A DNA stretch of 64,000 bases, from the NCBI RefSeq assembly GCF_019175385.1, contig NC_083346.1, positions 89,418,543 to 89,482,542 of the forward strand, read 5' to 3'. This document shows positions 24,189 through 36,457 of this stretch, one piece after another; the stretch's first letter is position 1, and each line of letters starts with the position of its first letter. A model generated the notes under the pieces. The model was not told where the DNA came from, made no database searches, and saw only the letters and a program-made list of their open reading frames with translations. The stretch comes from Lycium barbarum. Its lineage: Eukaryota > Streptophyta > Magnoliopsida > Solanales > Solanaceae. Made by a program: the position numbers and the translations under genes.

Positions 24189-25629
24189 CCAATTGTTACA
24201 CCTCGTAAGTTTTGTACATTGAGATTCGCTAGGTGCTAGTCATTCAATTGTGGGCATTGGAGTTACCTCCATAGATAAATGAGATTATATGTGCTAACTT
24301 ATGATTATAAGGGGGAAATTTTGGTCCAACTTAGAGAAAGGACATATTTTAGTATATGAGGGGTTTTGAAGTAAAGCAAAAGCCTAAAACGAAGTTCAAA
24401 AAGTCTAGCTTCCAACACAACAAACCGTACACCAATTAGGCATCGGGATCAAGCGTTATGATCATTTTAAGACAGGCTGCCAGATCAGGGATTAACTTTG
24501 TGCGAACGCGCCTGGGGGTAGCTTGAACGTGCAGAGGAGCTAGGGGACAACTCAGTGCAAACGCGCTGAGTTTGCGTTGAGTAATTTTTAGGTCCGTTGA
24601 GGCAGACTCTGGAATGTTATAAAAGGGGGCTTACCCCTTATGTTTCATTCCAACCACCCCAAATCCTCTCCAAAATTCTAAAAACTTTCCCCCAACTCCC
24701 AAACACCAAATTTTAGCCCAAATCAAGTTTAATCTTCGGATTTAGGTTCCGACAGCGTATAGTTGCGGTTATAAAATCGCATTGCGGTGAGTTTTGGCTT
24801 GAACTCAAGGTGGAAATTGAAGATATTGTTGTTCTAGCGGAGGTAAGGTATGAATCTTCCTTTATTGATATTGATTTAGGTTTGTTTATAGAGATAAAGT
24901 TATTAAATAATGGTATAACGAGTTGGTTAGTTGAGAAATTTGGAAAACATCGTAAGGGATGTTTTATGGAGCATATTGGTATTGATGATGTTGTTGTTGA
25001 TGTTGGTATTGTTTTTGTTGTTGTTGGTTGTTGGATTATGATTTCGGGCTAGGCATATAAACAGGGGAGATGCTGCCCGATTTTCGGCAGGATATAAAGT
25101 AGTTTAATTTGAAAGTTTGATATAAGTATACGACGATAAGTCTAACGATAGTATGAATACTCTCAAATGTAGATTTGCGAGCTTGGGAGGATAATCTTAG
25201 TAGTTAAGAAGACCAAAAAGGTATATTGAGGCTGTCCCTTCTTTCATTTTTGGCATGATCCTATGATATGAACGAAAAAGCGAGTAAACGAGCTTTCATA
25301 TTACTCTACTCTTAGAAGCACTAGGAGAAATTCAGTCTTTGACGATCTTGTACCCCTGTTATTATGTTCCTTCTGTTCATGGGTCTTGATATTTCATGTA
25401 TTAGTAATGTTAGTTCAGCAATTGTCCACTAGAGTTAGTGTGACATCATATTATCCTGAGAGTTTTATTATTTCATTTACATATGCACTTCATTCATTTA
25501 CACATGCATATTGACCCATGACCAGAAGACGTTAAATACGCGTATATTATATGTATATGGGGTATGGGAAAAGGAATAGGCGTTATATACGCATTACCAC
25601 CTGATCAGATGGTGCACCTTGATGATAAT

Positions 25630-25742
25630 ATATGGATCGGGCCGTACGTTCCTCGGCACTATTATATATGGATCGGGCTGAACGTTCCTTAGCACTATTA
25701 TATGGCATATGGATTGGGATGAACGTTCCTCAACACTATGAC
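25630..25742. repeat. Short tandem repeats in the gypsy-1 5' LTR
   Basis: Three copies of a unit containing tatggatcgggctgaacgtt and ctc(g/a)(g/a)cactat. The 3' LTR (35660-35732) has only two, so the copy number differs between the two LTRs of one element. Confidence 0.8.
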
Positions 25743-25938
25743 CTATATATATACATGAGCATGATTACCATTGAGAGCATGCATGTTATGCGCCCACAGA
25801 GACATTGTCAGTATATATATTTATGCAAATATTTTCAGATACTCAGTCATACAGATGCAACTAGACTGTCAGTCGGTTTCAGAGATCAGATTCAATTCAT
25901 GATTCTTATGTTTATGTTACTTCTATGACTTACATACT

Positions 25939-25960
25939 CAGTACATTATCCATACTAACT
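25939..25960 (+). promoter_or_regulatory. LTR inverted-repeat module, decayed copy
   Basis: CAGTAC then attatcc then atact and aactcccc; the right arm has a base change compared with the copy in the 3' LTR at 35934-35952, where both arms are perfect. Confidence 0.5.
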
Positions 25961-26461
25961 CCCCTATTGCTTGGGGGGCTCAGTTCATGCCTGCAGGTTC
26001 AGGTAGAAAGAGAGAGGATCCGGCTCAGTAGGACTTCCCCTCAGCTGTTGTTGGTGCGCTCCACTCGATTCGGAGCTGTGGTCTATTTTGGTACGTTATT
26101 TTGGGATGTGTATGCATTTATGGGTATGACGGGAGTCCTGTCCCATCCTTTCTACAAATTGTACTCCTTTAGAGGTCTGTAGACAGTCGTACATAGTTGG
26201 GATGTTATGTAGCCTTGACTGCTCTTATTTTGTTGTACAGCATATGTAGCGGCCTAATCGGCTTGCATCGTTCTTTCCATCTTATATACGTACAGATTAT
26301 GCAGAATTCATGATGACACCCTTTCATGAGTCAGTATAAGTTCAGGTTGAGCTATTTATGGGCCCTTATTATTTAATGTCATTCAGATACGAGTAGAGGG
26401 GTGTTTGGTTACTAGAGATCAGGCACTCATCACAACTCATCGATTTGGGTCGTGACAGAAG

Positions 26462-26473
26462 TGGTATCAGAGC
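26462..26473 (+). other. Primer-binding site of gypsy-1 (initiator tRNA-Met)
   Basis: tggtatcagagc four bases after the end of the 5' LTR (26457), matching the 3' end of plant initiator tRNA-Met, the usual primer for this group. Confidence 0.9.
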
Positions 26474-26659
26474 AGTTTCATCCTAGGGTTGTCTACAGAC
26501 CGTGTCTAGTAAAGTCTTGTTTATGGGTGTGTCGTGCACCACACTTATAAACAGGAGGCTACAGAACATTTAGGATGTTGCTATTCTTTCTATCCTAGAT
26601 CGTGCGATAGAGGTGTGAGGTAAGAATTTCCTTTCTAATAATTTGTTCTGATTTCAGTG

Positions 26660-29600
26660 ATGCTACGCAAGAAGGCTTCAGCTGCCCAGAAGGGCAAGGT
26701 TATTGCTGGTGAGGCCACTAGTCGCGCTCAGCGGGCTACTAGAGCTCGAGGTGAGTCTTAGAGTGAGAGCCCGTCTTAGGCTTCACATACCTCACCTCTA
26801 GCACCTACCCCAGTGCCCCCAGTTCCTCAGCCAGACGCACCGGGCCAGGATGTGCGAGATGTTGTACAACTATTGACCAGATTGGTAGCCGCTCAGGCCC
26901 AACGGCAGGGAGTTGGTGTTGACCAGGCAGACGAAGCTGGTAGTGCAAGGGTCAAGGCTTTTCTTGGGTTAGATCCTCCAGAGTTCTCGGTGTTAAAGCA
27001 AAATATGGACCCTCGGGACTTTATTGATAGTATGCAGAGGACCTTGAGGGTTATGCACGCTAATGAGGTTGAGTCAGTGGAGTTGGCTTCTTATAGGCTC
27101 CGTGATATTGCAGCACAGTGGTATCAGGCATGGGAGCTGTCTAGGGGAGAGAATGCCCCTCCAGCCGTTTGGCAAGAGTTTTCAGATGCTTTTATTCGCC
27201 ATTATTTACCACCAGAAGTCCGACGGGCCCGAGCAGATAGGTTCATGCGTATCGAGCAGGGCAATATGAGTGTTCACGAATATTATGTACATTTTGATTC
27301 CTTGGCTAGATATGCCCCGACTATGGTGGCTGATATGAAGGATCGAGTTCATCGTTTTGTGGCTAGTTTAGGGCCACATTTGATTGACGATTGTATGACA
27401 GCTGCGTTACAGTCGAGCATGAATATTTTTCGTATACAGGATTATGCGCATAATCTGGAGAATCGTAAGCGTCAATAGAGGATGGAGAGTGAGCGTGACC
27501 GGGGCCGCGGTAAGAGGGCTAGATCTTTAGATGTCGGGGGTGAGTTCAGAGGATGACAAACACAGTAGTATTCTCGAAATCCATTCCATTCGGCAAGGAG
27601 TACACCTCTGTGGTTTTCAGGTCCGAGATTTGACCGGTCTTCTTATTTCAGAGCGGGCTAGAGTTATCGAACATCAGGTCCTCAGTACAAACCAGAGTCA
27701 GGCCAGGTGATACCACCTTTGCCCCGGTATGCCCAGTGTGATAGACAACATGCCGACTGGGATTAGACGCTTGTTATGCTTGTGGTCAGCCAGGCCACAA
27801 GATGAGAGAGTGCCCGACAGGGGGTGGCGCAGGCATTGTTCAGCCTACGGGGTCTATAGCTGGTTCTTCTTTATCTGTACACCCTCCAGAAAAAGGTTTG
27901 TTGACCCCAGCTGGACGAGGTAGAGGGAAGAGTGGAGCATCTAGCTCGAGTGGGCCTCAGCATCGCATTTATGCATTAGCCGGTAGACAGGATCATGAGT
28001 CGTCTCCTGACGTTGTCACAGGTATATTATCAGTTTCTTCCTATGATGTATATGCACTAATTTACCCCGGATCTACTTTGTCAGATATTACTCCGTTTGT
28101 TGCTGGTAAATTTGGGGTAGATCCTGAGTCAATTAAACCTTTTGAGATGTCTACGCCAGTTGGTGATCCAGTCATAGCTAGGCGAGTGTACCGAGGTTGC
28201 GTAGTTATAGTGTGTGATCGTCATACCATAGTAGATTTGATTGAATTAGACATGATCGATTTTGATATCATCATAGGTATGGATTGGTTAGCCTCCTGCT
28301 ATGCTAATGTCGATTGTAGAACGAAGGTTGTCCGGTTCCTGTTTCCAAGCAACCCAGTTTTAGAGTGGAAAGGTAAGGCTACTTCGCCAAGGGGTAGGTT
28401 TATTTCCTACCTAAAAGCAAGCAAGATGATTAGGAAAGGGTACATCTATCATCTGGTTCTGGTGCAGAATGTACAAGCAAAGTCACCAACCCTTCAGTCT
28501 GTTCCTGTGATTAATGAATTCCCAGATGTGTTTCCAGATGAGCTTCTAGTTATTCCGCCGGAGCGGGAGATTGATTTTACTATTGATTTGTTACCAGATA
28601 CTCAGCCAATATCCATCTCTCCTTATAGAATGGCACCTGCCTAGTTGAAGGAATTAAAGGAGCAACTGAGGGATTTACTTGAAAAGGGCTTTATTAGGCC
28701 CAGTACATCACTGTGGGGAGCACCAGTATTATTTGTAAGAAAGAATGATGGCTCCTTGCAAATGTGTATTGATTATAGATAATTGAATAAAGTGACTATA
28801 AAGAATAAGTACCCACTTCCGAGGATCGATGACTTATTTAATCAGCTGCAGGGTGCCAAGTATGTTTTGAAAATAGACTTGAGATCTAGGTATCATCAGG
28901 TTAGAGTGAAGGAGGAAGACATTCCGAAGACGACATTCAGGACTAGATATGGGCACTATGAGTTACGTGTCATGTCATTCGGACTAACTAATGCCCCATC
29001 TGTATTTATGGACTTGATAAACCGTGTTATTTATACCTTTCCTGGATCTGTTCCTGATCGTGTTCATAGATGATATTCTGGTTTATTCATCGTTAGAGAC
29101 TGAACATGCAGATCATCTACGTGCGGTGCTTAGAGTTCTTCGAGATAGAAAGTTATATGCGAAGTTTTCCAAATGTGAGTCCTGGTTGAACTCTGTGGCT
29201 TTTCTTGGTCACATTATTTCAAATGAAGGCATTAGAGTGGATACTCAAAAGACTGAAGCAGTGAAGAATTGGGCAAGACCCACAACACCAACGGAGATAC
29301 GTAGTTTCTTGGGTCTAGCTGGATATTATAGGAGGTTTGTAAAGGGATTTTCTTCTCTTTCAGCCCCACTAACCAAGCTGATTCAAAAATCAGCTAAGTT
29401 TCAGTAGATAGATGCATGCGAGCAGAGCTTTCAAACATTAAAGGATAAACTGACCTCATCTCCCGTTTTGACTCTTCCAGAGGGAACACATGGCTATGTT
29501 ATTTATTGTGATTCTTCGGGTGTTAAATTGGGTTTCGTATTAATGCAACACAGTAAAGTTGTTACTTAAGCCTCCAGACAGCTGCAGAAGCACGAGAAGA

Positions 29601-31423
29601 ATTATCCAACTCATGATCTTGAGTTAGCTGTGGTGATCCATGCCTTAAAAATGTGGAGGCACTACTTATACGGTGTTCATGTTGATATTTATACTGATCA
29701 TAAGAGCCTCCAATATATCTTTAAGCAAAAGGACTTGAACTTACGTCAAAGGCGATGGCTAGAGTTATTAAAAGATTATGATGTTGATATTCTGTACCAT
29801 CCTGGAAAGGCTAACATAGTAGCCGATGCTCTTAGTCGTAAATTCATGGGTAGCCTGTCATATGTGCAACTAGAGAAATGGGACATAGTCCGTGAAGTTC
29901 GTCAATTAGCTAGCCTTGGAGTTCGGCTGTTAGATTCGGGTGATGTAGGAGTTACGGTTCAAGATGCAGCGGTGTCATCTTTGGTAGCTGAGATAAAGGA
30001 ACGCCAGTATGAGGATCCTGTTTTAGTTCATTATCGGGATACAACTCCTCAGAAAGAAAAGACACCTTTCGTGATCACCTGAGATGGAGTACTCAGGTAT
30101 CGAGATAGATTATACGTTCCAAAGGTTGCGGGCCTCCATTAGCAAGTTATGGGGGAAGCCCACTATTCTCGCTATTCTATTCACCCGGGCACAACAAAAA
30201 TATACCATGATCTCAAGGAAGTTTATTGGTGGGATGGTATGAAAAGAGATATAGCAGAATTTGTCGCTCAGTGTTCAAATTGTCAGCAAGTTAAGATAGA
30301 GCACCAGAAGCCTGGCGGTTTGTTACAGGCTATAGAGATTCTGACATGTAAATGAGTGGTAATTAATATGGATTTTATTACAGCTCTGCCCCGTACTCAG
30401 AGGAAGTATGATTCAGTATGGGTCATAGTTGATAGGCTTACAAAGTCAGCCTACTTCTTACCTATCAAAACTACTTATAAAGCTGAGGACTATGCAAGGC
30501 TCTATCTTAGAGAGATCATACGACTTCATGGTGTTCCTACAGCTATTATTTCAGATAGAGGAGCGCAATTTACAGCCAACTTCTAGAAATCTTTCTAGAA
30601 TGGATTAGGGATTCAGGTGAGTCTTATTATCGTATTTCATCCGTAGACATACGGACAAGCGGAGCGCACTGTACAGACACTTGAGGATATGCTAAGAGCT
30701 TGTGTGATCGACTTTTGAGGTAGCTAGGATGATCATTTGCCTCTTAACGAGTTTGCATATAATAACAGTTACCATTCCAGTATCCAGATAGCTCCTTATG
30801 AGGCTGTATACGGGCAGAGATGTAGATCACCTATAGGATGGTATGAGGTTAGAGAGAATCAATTAGTAGCCCCAGACTTAATACAGCAGGCAGTTGACAA
30901 GGTGAAAGTGATTCAAGAAAGACTATTAGCTGTGCAGAGTCGACAGAAGTCCTATGCAGATAATCGGCGACGCAAGTTAGAGTTTGAGGTAAGTGATTGG
31001 GTTTTCTTAAAGATCTCTCCTATGAAGGGAGTAATGATATTTGACAAGAAGGGTAAGTTAAGCCTTCGATATATTGGGCCATATAGAATTATTCGTACAG
31101 TGGGTAAGGTAGCATATGAGCTAGAGCTACCTTCTGATTTAGAGTCTGTACATCCAGTGTTCTATGTGTCCATGCTCCGTAAGTGCATAAGAGATCCCTC
31201 AAGAGTCATACCAGTAGATGATATCCAGGTGACTGAGCAATTATCATATGAGGAAATCTTTGTGGCTATACTAGATAGGCAAGTCCGTCGGCTACAAACC
31301 AAGGATGTGGCTTCTATTAAGGTTCACTGGAGAAGTAATAACGTCAAGGAGATAACTTGGGAAGCGGAAAAGGAGATGAAGATTAAGTACCCGCACTTGT
31401 TCCCGTTGTCCCAGAAGGCCTAG
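26660..31423 (+). pseudogene. gypsy-1 gag-pol polyprotein, multiply broken
   Basis: Gag starts at 26660 (MLRKKASAAQKGK) and has in-frame TAG stops at 26759 and 26777. The Retrotrans_gag domain lies in 26813-27478 (FLGLDPPEF, WYQAWELSRG, FIRHYLPPEVRRARADRF). A zinc knuckle [14 protein letters not shown] is at about 27772-27813 in another frame. Protease: [14 protein letters not shown], in which the catalytic Asp before PGS is Tyr. Reverse transcriptase 28500-29400: FIDD at 29063-29074 is intact, with stops at 28642 and 28780 and a frameshift near 29040. RNase [33 protein letters not shown]. Integrase: HPGTTKIY...CSNCQQVK zinc finger, core from about 30359 (NMDFITALPRT, ISDRGAQFTANF) with several stops. 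The end is a chromodomain-like SIKVHWRSNNVKEITWE. Many stops sit where the family has Gln, Arg or Trp codons. No functional product. Confidence 0.93.
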
Positions 31424-31635
31424 TTTGAGACATCATCATCCCTAGATATTGAATTTATTTATAGATATTGTGATTGGTCGTGTGAGGCCATATTGTTGTA
31501 GATTTTAGCATGTGGCCCTGTGCGGCATTATTTTGGGTTGTTGTGCAGGATTATAGTGATACACTTATAGGGGAAACTCTATCAAAATTTTTATAGAAAC
31601 CCCTAAGAGCTTAACATTCGAGGACAAATGTTCCT

Positions 31636-31648
31636 AAGGGGGGAGGAA
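31636..31648 (+). other. Polypurine tract of gypsy-1
   Basis: aaggggggaggaa immediately before the 3' LTR start TGTTACACC at 31649, the expected primer for plus-strand DNA synthesis. Confidence 0.85.
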
Positions 31649-33487
31649 TGTTACACCTCGTAAGTTTTGTACATTGAGATTTGCTAGGTTCTAGTCGTTC
31701 AATTGTGGACATTGGAGTTACCTCCAAAGATAGATGAGATTATATGTGCTAACTTATGATTATGAGGGAAAATTTTGGTCCAACTTGGAGAAAGGATATC
31801 GTTTAGTATATGAGGAGTTTTGGAGCAAAGCTGTTACACCCCATATCTTCGAAGAGCACTTATCAAATTTGAAACATAAGTACGTTGAGTTAGGGTGAAG
31901 TAAAACCACTTTGGAATATAAGGAGAAAGCATTATTAAGTATATTTAATGAGTGAAGGATGTATATAAGGTATACTGGAAGGTTTTATAAGGAAATGAGT
32001 GGAAGAAATGGAGTGGTACGACTTTGGAGAAAGGATGGGTAATGTTTTGTGTGAAAATTTTGGTCCAACTTGGGGGGCGAATATCTCTTAGCATATGAAG
32101 TGTTGTAAGGTGAAACAAAAGCCTAAAATGAAGTTTGTCGAGTATAGTTTCCAACGCAACAAACCGCTCATCGATAGGACATCGGAGTAGAGAATTATGG
32201 ACATTACAAGTTCAGCTGACATAGAAGAAACGCGTGCTACAGTAAAATGGTACAGTGAACCCGACCCGAATTTGACCCTTATAAAAAGGGTAAGAACCCC
32301 TTTTTTTCACCAGATTTTGCTGGAAAATTCCAGAAATTAAAGAGAGAGAGTGAGGAAAACAAAAAGTGAGCAATTTTCAAGTATCGGAGTAGTAGTTTAG
32401 GTCCGAGTAACGTATGGTTGTGATTCTAGTATTGTTTTGCGGTGGATTTTAGCGTGGATATTGAGGATATTGCTGTCTTAACAAGAAAAAAGGTATGAAT
32501 CCTTCTCTTTTGGTATTATTTTAGGCTTATTTACGGAGATAAAGTAGTTAAATAATTGTGTAGTAAGTTGGTTAGTTATGAAAGTTGGAAAACAGCGTGT
32601 GGGCTATTTTATGGTACATATTGGCATTGGAAATGATGTTATTGATGTTGGTATTTTTGTTGTTGTTGTTGGTTGTTGGATTGTGATTTCGGGCTAGGCA
32701 TATAAATAGGGGAGGTGCTACTCAAATTTCGGCAGATTATAAACGAAATTAAATTGAAGGCTTAAGATGAGCTATGACATTGAGCCTAATAATAGTATGA
32801 ATGGTTTATATGTAGATTTACGAGCTTGGAAGGATAAACGTTGAACGACTAAGGCGACCGAAAGGTATGTTAAGGCTCGTCCTTTTCTTTCAAAGGCATG
32901 ATTCCTATGTTATGATTCCATAAATGTTTCCATAACCTCCTTGTTTCTGAACGTTAGAAGTTCATGATTCAAGGCATGACTCCTTTCCTGATAATTCATA
33001 AATGTTTTCCAAAATGTCCGTATTTTCCACACCATAGATTTATGATTCTGGAAGCTCTTATGACAATAACGACTGACATGTGTTTTTACAATGGTAACGG
33101 TGATATCAAAGATGAGCACATCTCTATGATGATTATGATAATGATGATTTTATGTTTAAAAGTCTCAAGTTATGAGATCAATGATAATATGAGAATGTTG
33201 AGCTATTTCTTGATTTTGTTAATTTTATTCATTGATGATGACTTTATTTCTAAAAGCTTCAAAGTGTATGAATTGAGGCTTTATGATATTTATGATCTTA
33301 CTCTATGTTTTCCCTTGATGTTATTCTTCATTGATAGTCTCACCTTATAATGCTAGTCCCTTTAAGGTAAGACACGACGATCATGATTATTCCGTAATAC
33401 AATCGGAGGTTACCGACCTGACGTCACTCCGATGGAGTTATAGCTTTTGATTGGGCTCTTATGCATGCTTATGTTATGATAATTACA

Positions 33488-33665
33488 CCGTGCCTATACG
33501 GCCGGGCAAGACCACTACGCTGGGCGTAGTGGGCGGCTTATGGATGATTACACCGTGCCTATACGGCCGGGCAACACCATAACGCTGGGCGTAGTGGGCG
33601 GCTTATGGATGATAATAATAACACTGTGTCTATATGGCACGGGCAGCACCACTAGTGGGCGGCGT
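33488..33665. repeat. GC-rich tandem repeat in solo LTR A
   Basis: Unit of about 66 bases with caccgtgcctatacggccg, ggca-caccac, cgctgggcgtagtgggcgg and cttatggatgat; two full copies and a diverged third. An equivalent block lies in solo LTR B at 47233-47400 (ccgggcctagttggccggg, cgctgggcgtaagtgggcgg). Confidence 0.85.
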
Positions 33666-33887
33666 GAGATTATTGCCCTGGACGCGGGCTAATGATATTA
33701 TTTGATTCAGACAGTTTATGTATGTATGGGTGATATGTTTTGAAGGTAAAAGTGAGCATGCATGATTCCGCCTTAACAGGCAAGCAGTTACAGTCATACC
33801 TTTTCCTTATATTTTCCATATTTCCTTATTATGTTGTTGTTCATGTTCTGTACATATTATCATGTTATCATTCATGCCTTACATACT

Positions 33888-33911
33888 CAGTACATTACTC
33901 GTACTGACGTC
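33888..33911 (+). promoter_or_regulatory. LTR inverted-repeat module with TGACGTC
   Basis: CAGTAC, seven bases, GTACTGACGTC, about 508 bases from the LTR 3' end. The TGACGTC part is a typical bZIP (CRE/as-1-like) binding site. Confidence 0.55.
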
Positions 33912-35933
33912 CCTTCTTGTAGACGCTACGTTCATGCCCACAGGATCAGGTAGCCAGTCGGACGATCCACATCAGTAGGACCTCCCCTCAGCAACAGTCA
34001 ATACGCTCCATTGATCCAGAGTTACAGCCCTTCTGGTATGCTATTCGGTTACATACATATATGAGTACGGCAGGGCCTTGTCCTGTCCTTTCTACAGTTT
34101 GTACTCCATAGAGGTCTGGAGATAATGATATGTAGTCGTGATGTTATGCATCCTCGTCGGCGTGTATTTTGTTGTACAGGATATATGAAGCGGCCAGATC
34201 GGCTTGCGCTGTTACTCTCGATATTTATGTTTATATGTATGTGTTGGCTGTGAGCCCCCAGTATAGTGTCCTTTATGTTAATTGTTCGGGAGACAGTACC
34301 GCTCAGTTACAAATTGTGTATGGGCCCGAGATAGTCAGTGAGAAGTAAATGCAAGCATATGAGTGCTTGGCCAGTAGTGGTCGGGCACTTGTTACGGCCC
34401 ATTGGTTTGGGTCGTGACAAAAGCAAAAGCCTAAAACGAATTTCATAAAGTCTAGCTTTCAACGCAACAAACCGTGCACCTATCGGACATCGGGATCAAG
34501 CGTTATGATCATTTTAAAACAAGCTGCCAGAGCAGGGATTAACTCTGAACGAACACGTCTGGGTGGCGCGAATGCGCAGAGGATCCAGGGGACAACTCAG
34601 CGCGAACGCGCCCCAAGGTGGCGCGAACGCGCTGAGTAATTTTTAGGTCGGTTGAGGCAGACTCTAGAATGTTATAAAAGGGGGCTTTCCCCTCATTTTC
34701 ATTCCAACCACCCCAAATGCTCTCCAAAATTCTAGAAACTTTCCCCCAACTCCCAAACACCAAATTTTAGCCTAAATCAAGTTTAATCTCCGGATTTAGG
34801 TTTCGACAGCGTATAGTTGCAGCTATAAAATCGTATTGAGATGAGTCTTGGATTGAACTCAATGTGGAAAGTGAAGATATTGTGGTTCTAGCGGAGGTAA
34901 GGTATGAATCTTCCTTTATTGATATTGATTTAGGTTTGTTTATGGAGATAAAGTTATTAAATAATCGTATAACGAGTTTGTTAGTTGAGAAATTTGAAAA
35001 GCATCGTGAGGGATGTTTTATGGAGCATATTGGTATTGATGATGTTGTTGTTGTTGGTTGTTGGATTATGATTTCGGGCTAGGCATATAAACAGGGGAGA
35101 TGCTGCCTGATTTTCGGCAGGATATGAAGTAGTTTAATTTGAAAGTTTGATATAAGTATACGACGATAAGTCTAACGTTAGTATGAATTATCTCAAATGT
35201 AGATTTGCGAGCTCGGGAGAATAAGCGTAAGTAGTTAAGAAGACCAAAAAGGTATATTGAGGCTGTCCCTTCTTTCATTTTTGGCATGATCCTATGACAT
35301 GAATGAACAAGCGAGTAAACGAGCTTCCATATTAGTTTACTCTTAGAAGCACTAGGAGTACTTCAGTCTTTGACAATCCTGTAACCTTGTTATTATGTTC
35401 CTTCTGTTCACGGGTCTTGAGATTTCATGTATTAGTAATGTCAGTTCAGCAGTTGTCCACTAAAGTTAGTGTGACATCATATTATTCTGAGAGTTTTATT
35501 ATTTCATTTACATATGCACTTCATTCATTTACACATGCATATTGACCCATGACCAGAAGGCGTTATATACGCGAATATTATATGCAAATGGGGTATGGGA
35601 AAAGAGATAGGCGTTATATACGCATTACCACCTGATCAATTGGTGCACCTTGATGATAATATATGGATCGGGCCGTACGTTCCTCGGCACTATTATATGG
35701 CATATGGATCGGGCTGAACGTTCCTCAACACTATGACCTATATATATACATGAGCATTATTACCATTGAGAGCATGCATGTTATGCACCCAAAAAGACAT
35801 TGTCAGTATACAGATTTATGCAAATGTTTTCAAATACTTAGTCATACACATGCAGCTAGACAGTTAGTCGATTTCAGAGATCTGATTCAGTTCATGATTC
35901 TTATGATTATGTTACTTCTATGTCTTACATACT

Positions 35934-35955
35934 CAGTACATTATCTGTACTGACT
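35934..35955 (+). promoter_or_regulatory. LTR inverted-repeat module in the gypsy-1 3' LTR
   Basis: CAGTAC, seven bases, GTACTG with perfect arms, followed by actcccc instead of acgtccc, so no complete TGACGTC here. Confidence 0.5.
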
Positions 35956-36457
35956 CCCCTATTGCTTGGGGGGCTGAGTTCATGCCCATAGGTTCAGGTA
36001 GAAAGAGAGAGGATCCGGCTTAGTAGGACTTCCCCTCAGCTGTTGTCGGTGCGCTCCACTCGATCCGGATCTGCGGTCTATTTTGGTACGTTATTTTGGG
36101 ATGTATATGCATGTATGGGTATGACGGGAGCCCTATCCCGTCCTTTCTACAACTTGTACTCCTTTACAGGCCTGTAGACAGTCGTACATAGTTGGGATGT
36201 TATGTAGCCTTGACTGCTCTTATTTTGTTGTACAGCATATGTAGCGGCCTAATCGGCTTGCATCGTTCTTTCCATCTTATATACGTACAGATTATGCAGA
36301 GTTCATGATGACACCCTTTCATGAGTCAGTATAAGTTCAGGTTGAGCTATTTATGGGCCCTTGTTATTTAATGTCATTTAGATACGAGTAGAGGGGTGTT
36401 TGATCACTAGAGATCAAGCACTCATCACGACTCATCGATTTGGGTAGTGACACCAAT

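Larger units (their letters stand above)
24194..26457 (+). repeat. gypsy-1 5' LTR
   Basis: 2264 bases, TGTTACACCTCG...GGGTCGTGACA. It contains a GC-rich variable segment near 24505-24590 (gaacgcgcctggg, aaacgcgctgag) and tandem copies of tatggatcgggc-gaacgttcct at about 25630-25742. The conserved cttacatactcagtac motif is at 25929-25944. It should hold the promoter and transcription start of the element. Confidence 0.95.
31832..34419 (+). mobile_element. Solo LTR A, nested in the gypsy-1 3' LTR
   Basis: 2588 bases, TGTTACACCCC...GGGTCGTGACA, flanked by the perfect 5 bp duplication aaagc (31827-31831 and 34420-34424). It has no gag, pol or second LTR, so it is what remains after recombination between two LTRs. 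It carries the conserved acatactcagtac motif, and two copies plus a partial one of a 66-base GC-rich repeat. It is most similar to solo LTR C at 50045-52467. The ORF at 32964-33350 has no coding features. Confidence 0.95.
24194..36452 (+). mobile_element. gypsy-1: complete Tekay/Del-like chromovirus, with a nested solo LTR
   Basis: Plus-strand Ty3/gypsy element with both LTRs, a primer-binding site, gag-pol and a polypurine tract. It is flanked by the perfect 5 bp target duplication ccaat (24189-24193 and 36453-36457) and lies inside gypsy-2. The two LTRs are clearly homologous along their length but carry many substitutions, so the insertion is not recent. The 3' LTR is itself interrupted by a solo LTR (31832-34419). 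Confidence 0.95.
31649..36452 (+). repeat. gypsy-1 3' LTR, split by a solo LTR
   Basis: The two parts 31649-31831 and 34425-36452 together match the 5' LTR from TGTTACACCTCG to GGGTAGTGACA, about 2.2 kb once the insert and one target copy are removed. The join falls at gagcaaagc/aaaagcc, which reads gtaaagcaaaagcc in the 5' LTR. Confidence 0.95.

Noticed and set aside
24810..25052. 80-codon ORF in the gypsy-1 LTR, with a similar one at 34864-35082
   Set aside because: Present in both LTRs simply because they are copies; rich in Val-Val-Val from gttgttgtt repeats, without a family.
32964..33350. 128-codon hydrophobic ORF
   Set aside because: It lies in non-coding solo LTR A, is low in complexity and has no recognisable domain.
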